From positions 124,001 to 188,000 of the forward strand of contig LFFE01000007.1 in NCBI GenBank assembly GCA_001510385.1: 64,000 nucleotides of DNA. Reading direction: 5' to 3'. Positions 15,493 to 24,055 of this stretch are shown here, in pieces. A model generated the notes under the pieces. That model made no database searches, was not told the DNA's origin, and was given only the letters and a program-made list of their open reading frames with translations. The stretch comes from Actinobacteria bacterium casp-actino5. Lineage in GTDB: Bacteria > Actinomycetota > Acidimicrobiia > Acidimicrobiales > Ilumatobacteraceae. How positions within the stretch are numbered: the first letter of the stretch is position 1; each line of letters begins with the position of its first letter. The position numbers and the translations under genes are program-made.

Positions 15493-15756
15493 ATGATGTA
15501 CGGAGCAAACCCCGAGCAACTCGCCCAACTTGGAAGAACGTTGCACGATCAAATGTCAATGATCAGTCAGCTCATCTCAACAGTTGACAAAGCAATTGGA
15601 TCAACAATGTGGCAGGGCCCAGCTCGCCAGCGCTTCGAACAAGATTGGAACGGCTCGTTCAAGCATGCACTACATCGTCTCGATGAAGCATTTGGCTCTG
15701 CAGGTAGAGACTGTATTTCGCGTTCAGAGGAACTGCTCAGAATCATGGGTGGCTAA
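15493..15756 (+). CDS. WXG100 (ESAT-6-like) small helical protein
   Basis: 87 aa, predicted to form two helices around the turn MWQGPARQRFEQDW, which carries the W-x-G motif at about residue 40. Family proteins are exported by type VII secretion as dimers. GAGGAA precedes the tandem ATG start. No FtsK/EssC ATPase, EccD-type channel, PE/PPE or LXG toxin gene is within the window, so any export system must be elsewhere. Function unknown. Confidence 0.85.
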   Translation: MMYGANPEQLAQLGRTLHDQMSMISQLISTVDKAIGSTMWQGPARQRFEQDWNGSFKHALHRLDEAFGSAGRDCISRSEELLRIMGG

Positions 15757-15797
15757 CCGGCTTCCCGGAATTCCCTTCGCTTACCTACACTTGACTT

Positions 15798-16037
15798 GTG
15801 GCACACATTGACTTCACCATCGAACCGTTCGTTGAGGGACAACCAGGTGCACATGTCACCGAACCGATCGCAGCACTAGCTGCTCTTGGAGTCACCACCG
15901 AATTTGGTGCATTTGGTTCAAGTTGTGAGGCTGAGCACAGCATGATGCCAGAAGTCGTCGCAACCGTCTTACGGTCTGCGTTCAGCAATGGCGCAACGCG
16001 GGTAAATATTGAGGTTGTCGGAGATTCAGACACGTGA
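15798..16037 (+). CDS. Thiamine-binding-like (MTH1187/YkoF superfamily) protein
   Basis: 79 aa, GTG start. The pattern DFTIEPFVEGQPGAHVTEPIA, then EFGAFGSSCEA, then VVATVLRSAFSNGATRVNIEV fits the single-domain beta-alpha-beta fold of COG0011/MTH1187-like proteins, some of which bind thiamine. It is short for the group. It overlaps the downstream regulator by four bases (GTGA), pointing to a three-gene operon. Ligand not established. Confidence 0.65.
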   Translation: MAHIDFTIEPFVEGQPGAHVTEPIAALAALGVTTEFGAFGSSCEAEHSMMPEVVATVLRSAFSNGATRVNIEVVGDSDT

Positions 16038-16399
16038 GCCATCAGGATCGGCACCCGCTTCTGGACTCAATTCAGCCGCTCCTCGAAGCGATTGGCGCGT
16101 CGACGGTTTCAAGCCCTGACGCGCTGCCTTCAGATATCCCTCTCGAATTTGAAGGCGATGTCATTGCTGCAGTGAGGCTTCCAAAGTTGCACGGTGCCCT
16201 CGATCGGCTGATCGAATCGGTAGAAGTCGAAATCGGTGGGCGGCTTGCCGACATGTCCCGCGAAGATAAACAGCGTGCTGTACGACTTCTCGATGAACGC
16301 GGTGCGTTCACCTTGCGTCGAGCGGTCGAAGACCTTGCCGATGCGATGGGTGTGAGCCGGATCACCGTCTACAACTATCTGAATGCAATTCACCGCTGA
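16034..16399 (+). CDS. Helix-turn-helix regulator, YheO/DauR-type C-terminus
   Basis: 121 aa. The C-terminal 55 residues (VRLLDERGAFTLRRAVEDLADAMGVSRITVYNYL) match the HTH that ends YheO/DauR-type regulators. The N-terminal half is not a recognisable PAS/YheO sensor domain and is short, so it may be a reduced version. It sits between a small ligand-binding-like protein and a HAD phosphatase, overlapping both neighbours by 4 and 1 bases. Likely DNA-binding; target unknown. Confidence 0.75.
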   Translation: MSHQDRHPLLDSIQPLLEAIGASTVSSPDALPSDIPLEFEGDVIAAVRLPKLHGALDRLIESVEVEIGGRLADMSREDKQRAVRLLDERGAFTLRRAVEDLADAMGVSRITVYNYLNAIHR

Positions 16400-17106
16400 T
16401 GCGGCGAGGCGACCTCATTGACGTCGTCGGCTTTGATGCTGACGACACCCTGTGGGAGTGCCAAGACACATTTGATGCCGCGGAACAACTGTTCTTCGAA
16501 ACGGTAAGCCCATATGCATCGGAAGGCATCGATCTGGCAGATTCCCTCCGCTCTACCGAACTCGGGAATCTTGCAATCTCTGGCTACGGCGTCAAAGCAT
16601 TTGGGCTTTCGATGATCGAGGCTGCTGTGACTGCAACAGGTGGGAAAATTCCGTCACGCGCGATCGGAGTCTTGGTCGATCACATTCATGACATGTTGCG
16701 CGAACCCGTGAAACTTCTTGACGGTGTTGCCGGTGCCTTGCAGTCTGTGGCTCAAACCCACCGCATCGTCATGATCACCAAAGGTGACCTTGTTCATCAA
16801 ACTCGCAAAGTCCGAACATCTGGGCTGTCTCACCATTTTGAACACATCAAAATTGTCTTAGAAAAAGATGCCGAGACATATCAGGGTGTTCTCGACGAGT
16901 GGAACATCATTCCGTCAAGGTTCCTGATGGTGGGTAATTCGGTTCGGTCAGACGTGGTCCCCGTCCTCGAGATCGGGGGGTTTGCTCTCCACATTCCATA
17001 TCACGTCACGTGGGACCACGAAGTCGTCAACACAACCTCACACGCATTTGAATCGCTTGACTCAATTTCGATGGTTTCAAACTGGCTTGCGAACGAGGCC
17101 AAGTAA
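16399..17106 (+). CDS. HAD-superfamily hydrolase
   Basis: 235 aa. Motif I is DADDTLWEC (nucleophile Asp of DxDxT), motif II is the Thr in IVMITKGD, the conserved Lys lies in VLEKDAETY and motif III is MVGNSVRSDVVP. The small cap between motifs I and II is helical. Probably a phosphatase. It starts within the stop of the HTH gene (TGATG), so it is the last gene of that operon. Substrate unknown. Confidence 0.85.
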   Translation: MRRGDLIDVVGFDADDTLWECQDTFDAAEQLFFETVSPYASEGIDLADSLRSTELGNLAISGYGVKAFGLSMIEAAVTATGGKIPSRAIGVLVDHIHDMLREPVKLLDGVAGALQSVAQTHRIVMITKGDLVHQTRKVRTSGLSHHFEHIKIVLEKDAETYQGVLDEWNIIPSRFLMVGNSVRSDVVPVLEIGGFALHIPYHVTWDHEVVNTTSHAFESLDSISMVSNWLANEAK

Positions 17107-17113
17107 CCACAAG

Positions 17114-18028
17114 TCAGAGGCGCCGAAGTCGAACTTCAGCCACTCGGTGATCTTGTCCTTTTCGAACAATCAGCGAAGCCCGATTTCTCGTAGGCATGAT
17201 GTTTTCGCTGAGGTTTACACCGTTGATGCGTTGCCAGATCGACCTCGCCATCTCGACCGATTCTTCGTCGTTGAGATCGGCGTAGTGCGCAAAGAAACTG
17301 TCCGCTCGCTGGAATACCGACTGCCGGAACGTGAGAAACCGTTCGATGTACCACTCTTGGATGTGCTGCTCATCAGCATCGACGTAAATCGAAAAGTCGA
17401 AGTAGTCCGACACAAACTCAGAGTCATCTCCACCAACCTGTAACACGTTAATGCCTTCAACGATGACAATGTCTGGTGAATCGACGACAACACGCTCATC
17501 GGGAACAATGTCGTAGACAATGTGGTCGTAGACAGGGGCCGATGCCGGTGTTCCGCTCTTCACATTGCGAAGGAACTCAATGAGCGACCGAGTGTCGTAA
17601 CTCTCGGGGAAACCTTTGCGATCCATGAGACCACGCGACTCAAGTTCGGCATTCGGATATAAAAATCCGTCGGTGGTGACCAGGTCAACTTCGGGGTGGT
17701 CGGGCCATCTTGAGAGCAGTGCTTGCAAGATTCGACTAAACGTACTTTTCCCGACGGCAACTGAGCCTGCAACTCCGATGACGTATGGGACTTTCGGAGC
17801 GTATGCGCCGAGGAACGTTGCAGAAACGCGATGAAGGTCTTGAACGGTACTGATGTACAGGTTCAACAAACGACTCAACGGCAGGTAGACCGCAGCAACC
17901 TCTTCGAGATCAATCCTCTCGTTGATACCACGAAGTTGCTCGAGGTCTGCCTCTTCCAGCGTCATCGGCGTAGCGGCACGAAGTGCTGCCCATTCGGCCC
18001 TGTTGAACTCGATGTACCTGCTTGGCAC
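17114..18028 (-). CDS. coaA: Pantothenate kinase, type I
   Basis: 304 aa. First step of coenzyme A synthesis, ATP-dependent phosphorylation of pantothenate. P-loop [12 protein letters not shown] is followed by [31 protein letters not shown] and [11 protein letters not shown], all diagnostic of bacterial type I CoaA, which is feedback-inhibited by CoA. GTG start at 18028. Divergent from the methyltransferase gene with only 23 bp between the starts. Confidence 0.96.
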   Translation of the reverse strand: MPSRYIEFNRAEWAALRAATPMTLEEADLEQLRGINERIDLEEVAAVYLPLSRLLNLYISTVQDLHRVSATFLGAYAPKVPYVIGVAGSVAVGKSTFSRILQALLSRWPDHPEVDLVTTDGFLYPNAELESRGLMDRKGFPESYDTRSLIEFLRNVKSGTPASAPVYDHIVYDIVPDERVVVDSPDIVIVEGINVLQVGGDDSEFVSDYFDFSIYVDADEQHIQEWYIERFLTFRQSVFQRADSFFAHYADLNDEESVEMARSIWQRINGVNLSENIMPTRNRASLIVRKGQDHRVAEVRLRRL

Positions 18029-18051
18029 GGCAGTGACCCTACGCTAGAAAA

Positions 18052-19449
18052 GTGGCGGATCAACCATCGGTGGTAAACAATGTTGAGCGCCGTCGTCTCG
18101 GCTCGTGGTACACCCCGCCTGCTCTTGTCGACCAGATGTTCACAATGCTCACGAGTGACAGGTGGCATCTCGAACATTCGCACTCGCCGCTGCGTGTTCT
18201 CGACCCTTCGTGTGGTGACGGGAGGCTACTCATTGCAGCTCGGCAGCGATTGGGTGCTTCCTGCACTCTTGTCGGCTGCGATGTGAGCCCGTCAACCCGT
18301 GCCCTCAATGAACAACACGGCATCGAGTTCGTTGAAGCAAACGGACTAGGCGTTGATTGGTCGACATATCAGGGTCATCACGGCTTTGACCTCGTGGTGT
18401 CAAATCCACCATTTCTTTCACAACTCGCAACTTCGACATCTCGAAAAGGAGCCAGCACACTTGGCGGCGGCCCCTACGCGAATAGTGCGATGGAGTTTTG
18501 TCTGACCGGAGTTGAGGCATTGCGACCTGGCGGCCGGCTTGTCATCGTTCTTCCTCAGTCTGTACTTGCGTCGCGAGATACCACCGATCTGAGAACCCGC
18601 GTCACCTCGCTTGCAACTCTTGTGAACTCGTGGTGGACATCGACACCACAATTTGATGCTGATGTGACCGTGGCGGTGCTTGTATTTGAACGGCGAGCTA
18701 CGGCGGTCACAGGTAGCGCCGCTCCATGGACAGGCGCAATAACCGATGCCCTCGGGATTCCGCCTGTTCCGGCGCTTGCAACGAGGGGAACGATCGGAGA
18801 TCGTGCGACGGCTTCTGCAAATTTTCGGGATGAGTATTACGCCCTCGTGCCGGCCGTAGCTGACCACGAGCATGGCCCGCCACTCATCACCTCTGGGCTC
18901 ATCGACCCGGGTCGCTGTTTATGGGGCCTAAAGCCAGTCCGCTTTGCGCACCAACTATTTGAGAACCCTCGTGTCGACGTAAGCCAACTCAGTGGGCGGT
19001 TCCCCAGTTGGGCAGACAGGATGCTGAAACCAAAGGTTCTCGTCGCTGCTCAAACCCGAACCATCGAGGCGGTTGTCGATCTTCACGGCGAGTGGTTACC
19101 GGGTGTTCCTGTCACCACGGTCTTCGCACACTCACATGGCGATCTCGAGTCGATCGCATCGGTCATTAACTCACCAATCGCTGCCCTCGTTGCGTGGCAC
19201 AGACGAGCTGGAACAGGTCTCTCACCGACCTCGTTACGGCTCTCACCTGCATCAGTTCTTGACCTTCCCTGGCCAAGGTTCGATATCGACTCGCACGCAT
19301 TGACCGAACTAGCAGACGGAACATTTGCCGACTTTGGGCTGAAGATGTGTGCATCCTTCGGGGTAAGCGGTGCAGAGGCTGATCGCATCACTTCGTGGTG
19401 GCAAAATGCCGGGCGCCCGCGACAAAAAAGACCCCCATCAACTTCATAA
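18052..19449 (+). CDS. Solitary N6-adenine DNA methyltransferase-like protein
   Basis: 465 aa, GTG start. Residues 17-28 (GSWYTPPALVDQM) are the X-motif common to gamma-type N6 methylases. SAM motif I is VLDPSCGDGRLL at about 49-60 and catalytic motif IV is NPPF at 118-121. The C-terminal half resembles a TaqI/Eco57I-style target-recognition region but is not assignable. No restriction endonuclease or specificity subunit is adjacent, so it is an orphan methylase or methylates another substrate. Flanking genes are housekeeping. Confidence 0.8.
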   Translation: MADQPSVVNNVERRRLGSWYTPPALVDQMFTMLTSDRWHLEHSHSPLRVLDPSCGDGRLLIAARQRLGASCTLVGCDVSPSTRALNEQHGIEFVEANGLGVDWSTYQGHHGFDLVVSNPPFLSQLATSTSRKGASTLGGGPYANSAMEFCLTGVEALRPGGRLVIVLPQSVLASRDTTDLRTRVTSLATLVNSWWTSTPQFDADVTVAVLVFERRATAVTGSAAPWTGAITDALGIPPVPALATRGTIGDRATASANFRDEYYALVPAVADHEHGPPLITSGLIDPGRCLWGLKPVRFAHQLFENPRVDVSQLSGRFPSWADRMLKPKVLVAAQTRTIEAVVDLHGEWLPGVPVTTVFAHSHGDLESIASVINSPIAALVAWHRRAGTGLSPTSLRLSPASVLDLPWPRFDIDSHALTELADGTFADFGLKMCASFGVSGAEADRITSWWQNAGRPRQKRPPSTS

Positions 19450-19462
19450 ACCTGATGGGGTC
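19424..19462 (-). terminator. Hairpin with T-run oriented to the minus strand
   Basis: TGATGGGGTC (19453-19462) pairs with GACCCCCATCA (19430-19440), with one bulged C and a 12-nt loop. Read on the minus strand, the stem is followed at once by TTTTTT (19429-19424). It overlaps the last codons of the methyltransferase gene. On the plus strand no T run follows. It would therefore stop antisense transcription coming from the copper block. Confidence 0.5.
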
Positions 19463-19492
19463 TGGTTGACTAAAGGTGTGCGAACTCGTCGG

Positions 19493-19870
19493 ATGATTCC
19501 TCTCATCAGAATGTTCTTCGTAGTGGGAAGTGCGTTTGCAGTTGCCGCATGCTCTTCGGAACCCGTGCTCGAATTGTCAGTTGGTGCACGTGAAGGAAAA
19601 ACACTGTACGACACCAACGGGTGCGCCTCCTGTCACGGTTCGAACGGATCAGGTGGGGTTGGACCGATTCTCGCCGGGATTGCTGGAACCAACGTCGCAC
19701 TGAGTGACGGATCATTGGTGATTGCCGATCGGGCCTACTTGGTGGAATCAATCCTGCTACCACAGGCACAACTTGTTGATGGCTACAACATCAAAATGCC
19801 ACAGAACCAGCTCACAGCCGAGCAAGCTGACCTGGTAGCGCAATTCATTGAGGAACTAGTGATCCCGTGA
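19493..19870 (+). CDS. Lipoprotein cytochrome c, single heme
   Basis: 125 aa from the ATG at 19493; a GTG at 19478 is also possible. Signal peptide ends in the lipobox AVAAC. One heme c site, GCASCHGSNGSGGVGP, and an axial Met in KMPQNQLT. First of four tightly overlapping genes (cytochrome c, SCO1, cupredoxin, membrane protein). Likely an extracytoplasmic electron carrier or part of copper/oxidase assembly. The small size and Gly-rich loop resemble subunit-type cytochrome c domains of caa3 oxidases. Confidence 0.87.
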   Translation: MIPLIRMFFVVGSAFAVAACSSEPVLELSVGAREGKTLYDTNGCASCHGSNGSGGVGPILAGIAGTNVALSDGSLVIADRAYLVESILLPQAQLVDGYNIKMPQNQLTAEQADLVAQFIEELVIP

Positions 19871-20451
19871 GACGCGTCGTTCTCGGGGCCGCAATGACCC
19901 TGCTCAGCATCACGTCCGCGTGCGGTGGTGGGCAGCGTGAATTTGCCGGTTTCGTGAGGACCCCTGCACCGTCATCTCAGGGCATCACACTTCCCAACGT
20001 TGCTTCCGGTGCTGACCGAGAACTCGTTGCTGGCAATAACAATCTTCTCGTGCTCTACTTCGGTTTTACGAATTGCCCCGATATTTGTCCGACCACCCTG
20101 CAAGACCTCACCGTCGCACTCAGGCGTCTAGATAATGCTTCTCACATCGAGGTGGCCATGATCACGGTCGATCCAGATCGCGATCTCGAGGTACTTGACG
20201 CGTACATCAAAAGTTTCATTCCAACTGCTGAGGCGCTCGGAACAGTCGACGAGTCTGCGTTAGCAATCGCTGCACAACCGTTCGGAGCGAGCTACTTGGT
20301 TGACGACTCAGGAGGTGAGATCGAAGTCGCTCATTCAACATCGTTGTATGTCGTCGATGATGAAGGAACACTGCTTCTCACATGGCCATTTGGTACTGCT
20401 TCGACGGACATTTCCGCTGATCTTCGCGACCTCCTCTCAGGGCGCCGATGA
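19867..20451 (+). CDS. SCO1/SenC copper chaperone
   Basis: 194 aa lipoprotein (SITSAC lipobox). Thioredoxin-like fold with the copper-binding pair in TNCPDICPTTLQDL (CxxxC) and the distant His in VAHSTSLYVVD. Family members metallate or reduce the CuA site of cytochrome oxidase subunit II. GTG start overlaps the previous stop by four bases. A caa3 oxidase with a CuA site is encoded 9 kb away, its probable client. Confidence 0.93.
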   Translation: MRRVVLGAAMTLLSITSACGGGQREFAGFVRTPAPSSQGITLPNVASGADRELVAGNNNLLVLYFGFTNCPDICPTTLQDLTVALRRLDNASHIEVAMITVDPDRDLEVLDAYIKSFIPTAEALGTVDESALAIAAQPFGASYLVDDSGGEIEVAHSTSLYVVDDEGTLLLTWPFGTASTDISADLRDLLSGRR

Positions 20452-20822
20452 AAAAACTGCTGATTGCTCTCATTGCTGCGGCGGCCGTCACCGCCACCAC
20501 GATCATCATCTTCACTGGCGATGACGCCATCTCGCGGACCTCTTCGATCACGACCTTGGCTGACTACGAATATGAGATCCCGCCTGGCACAGGCGGGAGA
20601 ACTGACGCCGGCGAAGAACTCGACATTTTCCCACTGCTATTGGAGGTTCGGGTTGGTGAGTCGATCCGCATCGTGAATAACGATGACCGCGATCATCTCA
20701 TTGGAGCATTCTTTGTTGGAGCCGGTGAAACGTTGACACAAGAGTTCGTGAGCTCTGGCGTGCTCACTGGAGAGTGTTCGATCAGGCCAGGCAGCAGTTT
20801 TACTCTGCAGGTATCCGAATGA
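20448..20822 (+). CDS. Cupredoxin-like exported protein
   Basis: 124 aa with an N-terminal membrane anchor or signal (residues 4-23). The rest looks like a plastocyanin-type fold: LLEVRVGESIRIVNNDDRDHLIG with a His and GVLTGECSIRPGSSFTLQV with a Cys, two of the ligands used by blue copper sites. No clear second His or Met, so copper type and even binding are uncertain. Overlaps SCO1 upstream and the membrane protein downstream by four bases each. Confidence 0.72.
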   Translation: MKKLLIALIAAAAVTATTIIIFTGDDAISRTSSITTLADYEYEIPPGTGGRTDAGEELDIFPLLLEVRVGESIRIVNNDDRDHLIGAFFVGAGETLTQEFVSSGVLTGECSIRPGSSFTLQVSE

Positions 20823-21856
20823 TTGAACGGCGCGCATTGCCGTCACGAATTGCGATGTCGCTTTGCGGTGGTCTCTTCATCGCTCTCGTTCCGGCAACCG
20901 CAGCATTTGCTGATGCTCCTGGCCCCACCGATTACAACTCGACGATCACCGCTATTGAGACCGACGATCGGCTGCCACTGCCTGAAGGCGTCGGCATCTC
21001 GATTGAAGGGCATGATTCGTTTCTGGCACTGACCGTGCCCAGAGGGGTCGCAGCACAGGTGCCCGGCTACGAGCAAGAGCCCTACCTGAAAATTGATCAG
21101 GACTGCACGACGTTAGAGAATCAACGTTCGGTGTCGACTTGGTACAACAAAGACCGATTCGGTGGAGATATTGCGACAAACGTTGTCGATAACGATGCCG
21201 ATGCCGACTGGAAGGTCATTGGTTCGAGTTGTTCCGTTGCTTGGCACGATCACCGCATTCACTACATGTCACCGATTCGCCCAATCAATGCAGAACCGGG
21301 TGATGTGATCGTCACTGACTCCATCGCCCTCACCATTGATGGGCGAGATGTTGTCGTTCATGTTCAAAGCGAATTGTTTGCACCGCCCTCACAATTGCCA
21401 GCAATCATCGGTGCGATTATTTCTCTTGCAATGGTTGCAATGATGTGGAGAGGAACAACTCTGGCTGTACTAGTTTTCCCAGTTTCGGCAATCGGACTCA
21501 TCGTTGGTGGAGCACAGTACGTGTGGGCTCCCACAGCAACCGGGCCGAACATCAGCGTCGTGATTTTTCCGTTCATTGCTGTGACAGCTGGAGTTGCCGT
21601 ATACGCCGCTCGACACAGAGGACTCCTATTCACCAATGGATCAACCCTGCTCGGTGGCACAATGCTCACGATCTGGGCGGTTCTTCGGCTTGATGTGTTC
21701 AGCTTTGCACTGCTGCCAACATCGCTTCCCTACTGGGTTGACCGCTGCTGCACCGCAGTCGTTGCGGTGAGTGGAATCGCCTTCGTGAGCTATGCGATGC
21801 AACAGCTCTGGCGGATGTCGGTCGTTCGGCCACAAACCGAACTGGTAACTGACTAG
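20819..21856 (+). CDS. Actinobacterial membrane protein with WHDHRIHYM motif, copper-block partner
   Basis: 345 aa. Signal peptide (residues about 8-31, ending AFADA), an extracytoplasmic region of about 165 residues, then five or so membrane helices. The outer region contains SVAWHDHRIHYMSP, a cluster of His and Met typical of metal contact, and two Cys (DQDCTT, GSSCSV). I recognise it only as a recurring actinobacterial family beside SCO/CopC-like genes. A role in copper delivery is inferred from context. Start ATG overlaps the cupredoxin stop. Confidence 0.7.
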   Translation: MIERRALPSRIAMSLCGGLFIALVPATAAFADAPGPTDYNSTITAIETDDRLPLPEGVGISIEGHDSFLALTVPRGVAAQVPGYEQEPYLKIDQDCTTLENQRSVSTWYNKDRFGGDIATNVVDNDADADWKVIGSSCSVAWHDHRIHYMSPIRPINAEPGDVIVTDSIALTIDGRDVVVHVQSELFAPPSQLPAIIGAIISLAMVAMMWRGTTLAVLVFPVSAIGLIVGGAQYVWAPTATGPNISVVIFPFIAVTAGVAVYAARHRGLLFTNGSTLLGGTMLTIWAVLRLDVFSFALLPTSLPYWVDRCCTAVVAVSGIAFVSYAMQQLWRMSVVRPQTELVTD

Positions 21857-22350
21857 CCCTCGTCTACCTCAACCGTGACGGTGAGGTCATCAGCGTTCTC
21901 AAAGTCGAGCGTCAGATCGAATGTGTTGCCTACCGCAAGTGGTTCAACAAGATCAATCAGCATGATGTGGTAGCCACCCGGAGCCAGACGAACCGGCGAA
22001 CCTGCAGGTAGGGGCAACCGGCCAATCTCTTGCATCGACATGGCGCCGTCGTGCATTTCGCCATCATGCATCGTGTCGTGATCCATGTCGCTCGAGTCAT
22101 CAGACATATCCATTGCTTGCACAACTTCATGTATCTCTGCACGGTCAGCAATGTCCTGAGGAACTGTCACGGCAATCAGGGCATCATCATTTGTGGCAGT
22201 GATCTTGAAGTATGCGGCCCCGGTGGTGACTCCGGCAGGACTGACCCGCGCCCAGGCATCTTCGACAGAGATTTCATCGCTCCCACCGCAACCAGAAATG
22301 GCAACTAGAGCCAATGGCAACGAGCCGACGATTACAGCGCTGAGTTTCAT
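21853..22350 (-). CDS. PCuAC-type copper chaperone with His/Met/Asp-rich insertion
   Basis: 165 aa lipoprotein (AISGC lipobox). PCuAC core: AWARVSP, then AEIHE (H74) and GGYHIMLIDL (H128, M130), the usual Cu(I) ligands. Between them, where most members have a short Met loop, residues about 79-106 form an extra segment rich in Asp, Met and His (for example MDHDTMHDGEMHDG). It is convergent with the membrane protein gene, their ends overlapping by four bases. Probably hands copper to the CuA site together with SCO1. Confidence 0.92.
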   Translation of the reverse strand: MKLSAVIVGSLPLALVAISGCGGSDEISVEDAWARVSPAGVTTGAAYFKITATNDDALIAVTVPQDIADRAEIHEVVQAMDMSDDSSDMDHDTMHDGEMHDGAMSMQEIGRLPLPAGSPVRLAPGGYHIMLIDLVEPLAVGNTFDLTLDFENADDLTVTVEVDEG

Positions 22351-22389
22351 CAGTACATCATATTGGCGGGAAAGTGTTGCTCTCGGATC

Positions 22390-23367
22390 TCAGCGATTCC
22401 ACGGTGCCGATGGAGAAACAGCACCTGCACCACCGGTCAAGACCTCAACACCATCGTCTGTCACGAGAACTGTATGTTCAAATTGGGCAGTTCGCTGCCA
22501 ATCTGCGGTCACCGCAGTCCAGCCGTCGTCCCACATTCGATGACGCCAATCGCCAAGGGTGATCATCGGTTCGATGGTGAACGTCATCCCCGGGAGCATC
22601 TCAAGAGTTGCACGAGAATCGTAATAATGAAGTATCTGAATATCGGTATGGAACTGCTCGCCGATGCCGTGACCGATGAACGATTTCACGACCCCGTAAC
22701 GATGCTCTTTGGCGTGATCCTCAATTGCGCGACCGATATCGCTCACCGGTCGGCCCGGTCGAACAGCCTCGATTCCAAGCCACGTACACTCCTCGGTCAC
22801 ACGGATGAGATCGCGACTGACTTCGTCGACTTCACCTACACAAAAGGTGGCATTGGTATCTCCGTGCACACCGCCGATGAATCCCGTCACATCAAGGTTC
22901 ATGATGTCGCCATCGAGCATTACTCGTGAATCAGGTATTCCATGGCAAATCACCTCATTCGCTGACGTGCACAAGCTCTTTGGGTAACCGTGATAGTTCA
23001 ACGTGCTCGGGTACGTCCCACGTTCAATGAACAGGTCGTGGACATACGCATCTACCTCATCTGTTGTTTTGCCCGGTTCGAGAAAATCACCCGCAAGTCG
23101 AAGAACCTCGGCTGCGATCTTGCCCGAATGCCGCATGCGCTCAATGATTTCAGGTGTTTTCACGAGGGGTTCATCCCAGTGTTCAACAACTCCAGAATCT
23201 GCGTATGACGGCCGAGGAATTGTCTCTGGAACGAGCCTCATCGGCGAAATCTCACCCGGATGGACGCGGCCTTCGGTGTTCCGGTGGCACCGTTTGTACT
23301 TTCGTCCACTTCCGCACCAACACGGTTCGTTTGCTTGGAGGGATCCGGTGGGGGGTTGCGTTGTCAT
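22390..23367 (-). CDS. map: Methionine aminopeptidase type I with SEC-C zinc motif
   Basis: 325 aa. N-terminal SEC-C element (NEPCWCGSGRKYKRCHR, residues about 13-29) as in actinobacterial and eukaryotic long forms. The pita-bread catalytic domain carries the metal ligands in NLDVTGFIGGVHGDTN (two Asp), GHGIGEQFHTD (His), FTIEPM (Glu) and AQFEHTVLVTD (Glu). Removes N-terminal Met from nascent proteins. Downstream end of a minus-strand run but separated by 36 bases from pdxH. Confidence 0.95.
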   Translation of the reverse strand: MTTQPPTGSLQANEPCWCGSGRKYKRCHRNTEGRVHPGEISPMRLVPETIPRPSYADSGVVEHWDEPLVKTPEIIERMRHSGKIAAEVLRLAGDFLEPGKTTDEVDAYVHDLFIERGTYPSTLNYHGYPKSLCTSANEVICHGIPDSRVMLDGDIMNLDVTGFIGGVHGDTNATFCVGEVDEVSRDLIRVTEECTWLGIEAVRPGRPVSDIGRAIEDHAKEHRYGVVKSFIGHGIGEQFHTDIQILHYYDSRATLEMLPGMTFTIEPMITLGDWRHRMWDDGWTAVTADWQRTAQFEHTVLVTDDGVEVLTGGAGAVSPSAPWNR

Positions 23368-23403
23368 GACACGTCAAGTCTACGAGCCGTCGGTTGGAGT
23401 GGC

Positions 23404-24054
23404 TTACGGAGCCAGCCGGTTGCGAACCCATTCGCCACCGGAGCGCGTATATTGCACCCGATCATGGAGTCGGCTCGGCCGACCCTGCCAGAATTCCCAC
23501 CGAATCGGAATGATCCTCCAGCCACCCCAAAACGGTGGCCTGGTGACCTCGTCAGACCCGAAACGATCCTCAGCCTCGGCAACAAAAGATTCGAGTATCT
23601 CTCGACTATCAATCACCTCTGATTGAGGCGAAGCCCATGCCCCAATCTGAGATCCTCGAGGGCGACTCGCAAAATACGCATCGCTCTCTGTATCAGCGAT
23701 TCGTTCAACGGTGCCGGTGACTCGAACCTGTCGATGGAGGGCCAACCACCCAAACACTGCTGTAGCGCGTTGGGTCGACTCAAGTTGCTGACTTTTGGTC
23801 GAGTTGAAGTTTGTAAAAAACGTGACGCCTCCGTCGGATACCTCTCGGGCAAGCACAATTCGGGCATCCGGTGTGCTGGTTGCATCCACTGTCGCAACCG
23901 TCATCGCATTTGGTTCGACAAGACCTGCGTCGATGGCATCGCTATGCCAAGAATGCCACTGCACGACCGGCGAATCGTCGACATCTGAAACATCGAGACC
24001 CGCTGTTTCGTACTGCACCCTCCGGTGCCGGACGAGATCATTTCCGTCGGTCAT
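23404..24054 (-). CDS. pdxH: Pyridoxamine/pyridoxine 5'-phosphate oxidase
   Basis: 216 aa from the ATG at 24054, one base after the serS stop. FMN-dependent last step of pyridoxal phosphate synthesis or salvage. Family features are MTVATVDATSTPDARIVLARE, FFTNFNSTKSQQL, the flavin-site segment VRVTGTVERI, SRPRGSQIGAWAS and the C-terminal RIIPIRWEFWQGRPSRLHDR and RLAP. A longer frame reaching into serS is open but would add non-family residues. Confidence 0.95.
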   Translation of the reverse strand: MTDGNDLVRHRRVQYETAGLDVSDVDDSPVVQWHSWHSDAIDAGLVEPNAMTVATVDATSTPDARIVLAREVSDGGVTFFTNFNSTKSQQLESTQRATAVFGWLALHRQVRVTGTVERIADTESDAYFASRPRGSQIGAWASPQSEVIDSREILESFVAEAEDRFGSDEVTRPPFWGGWRIIPIRWEFWQGRPSRLHDRVQYTRSGGEWVRNRLAP

Positions 24055-24055
24055 A

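Noticed and set aside
22363-22929. 188-codon frame on the plus strand
   Set aside because: Antisense to the clear methionine aminopeptidase gene, with no recognisable protein features.
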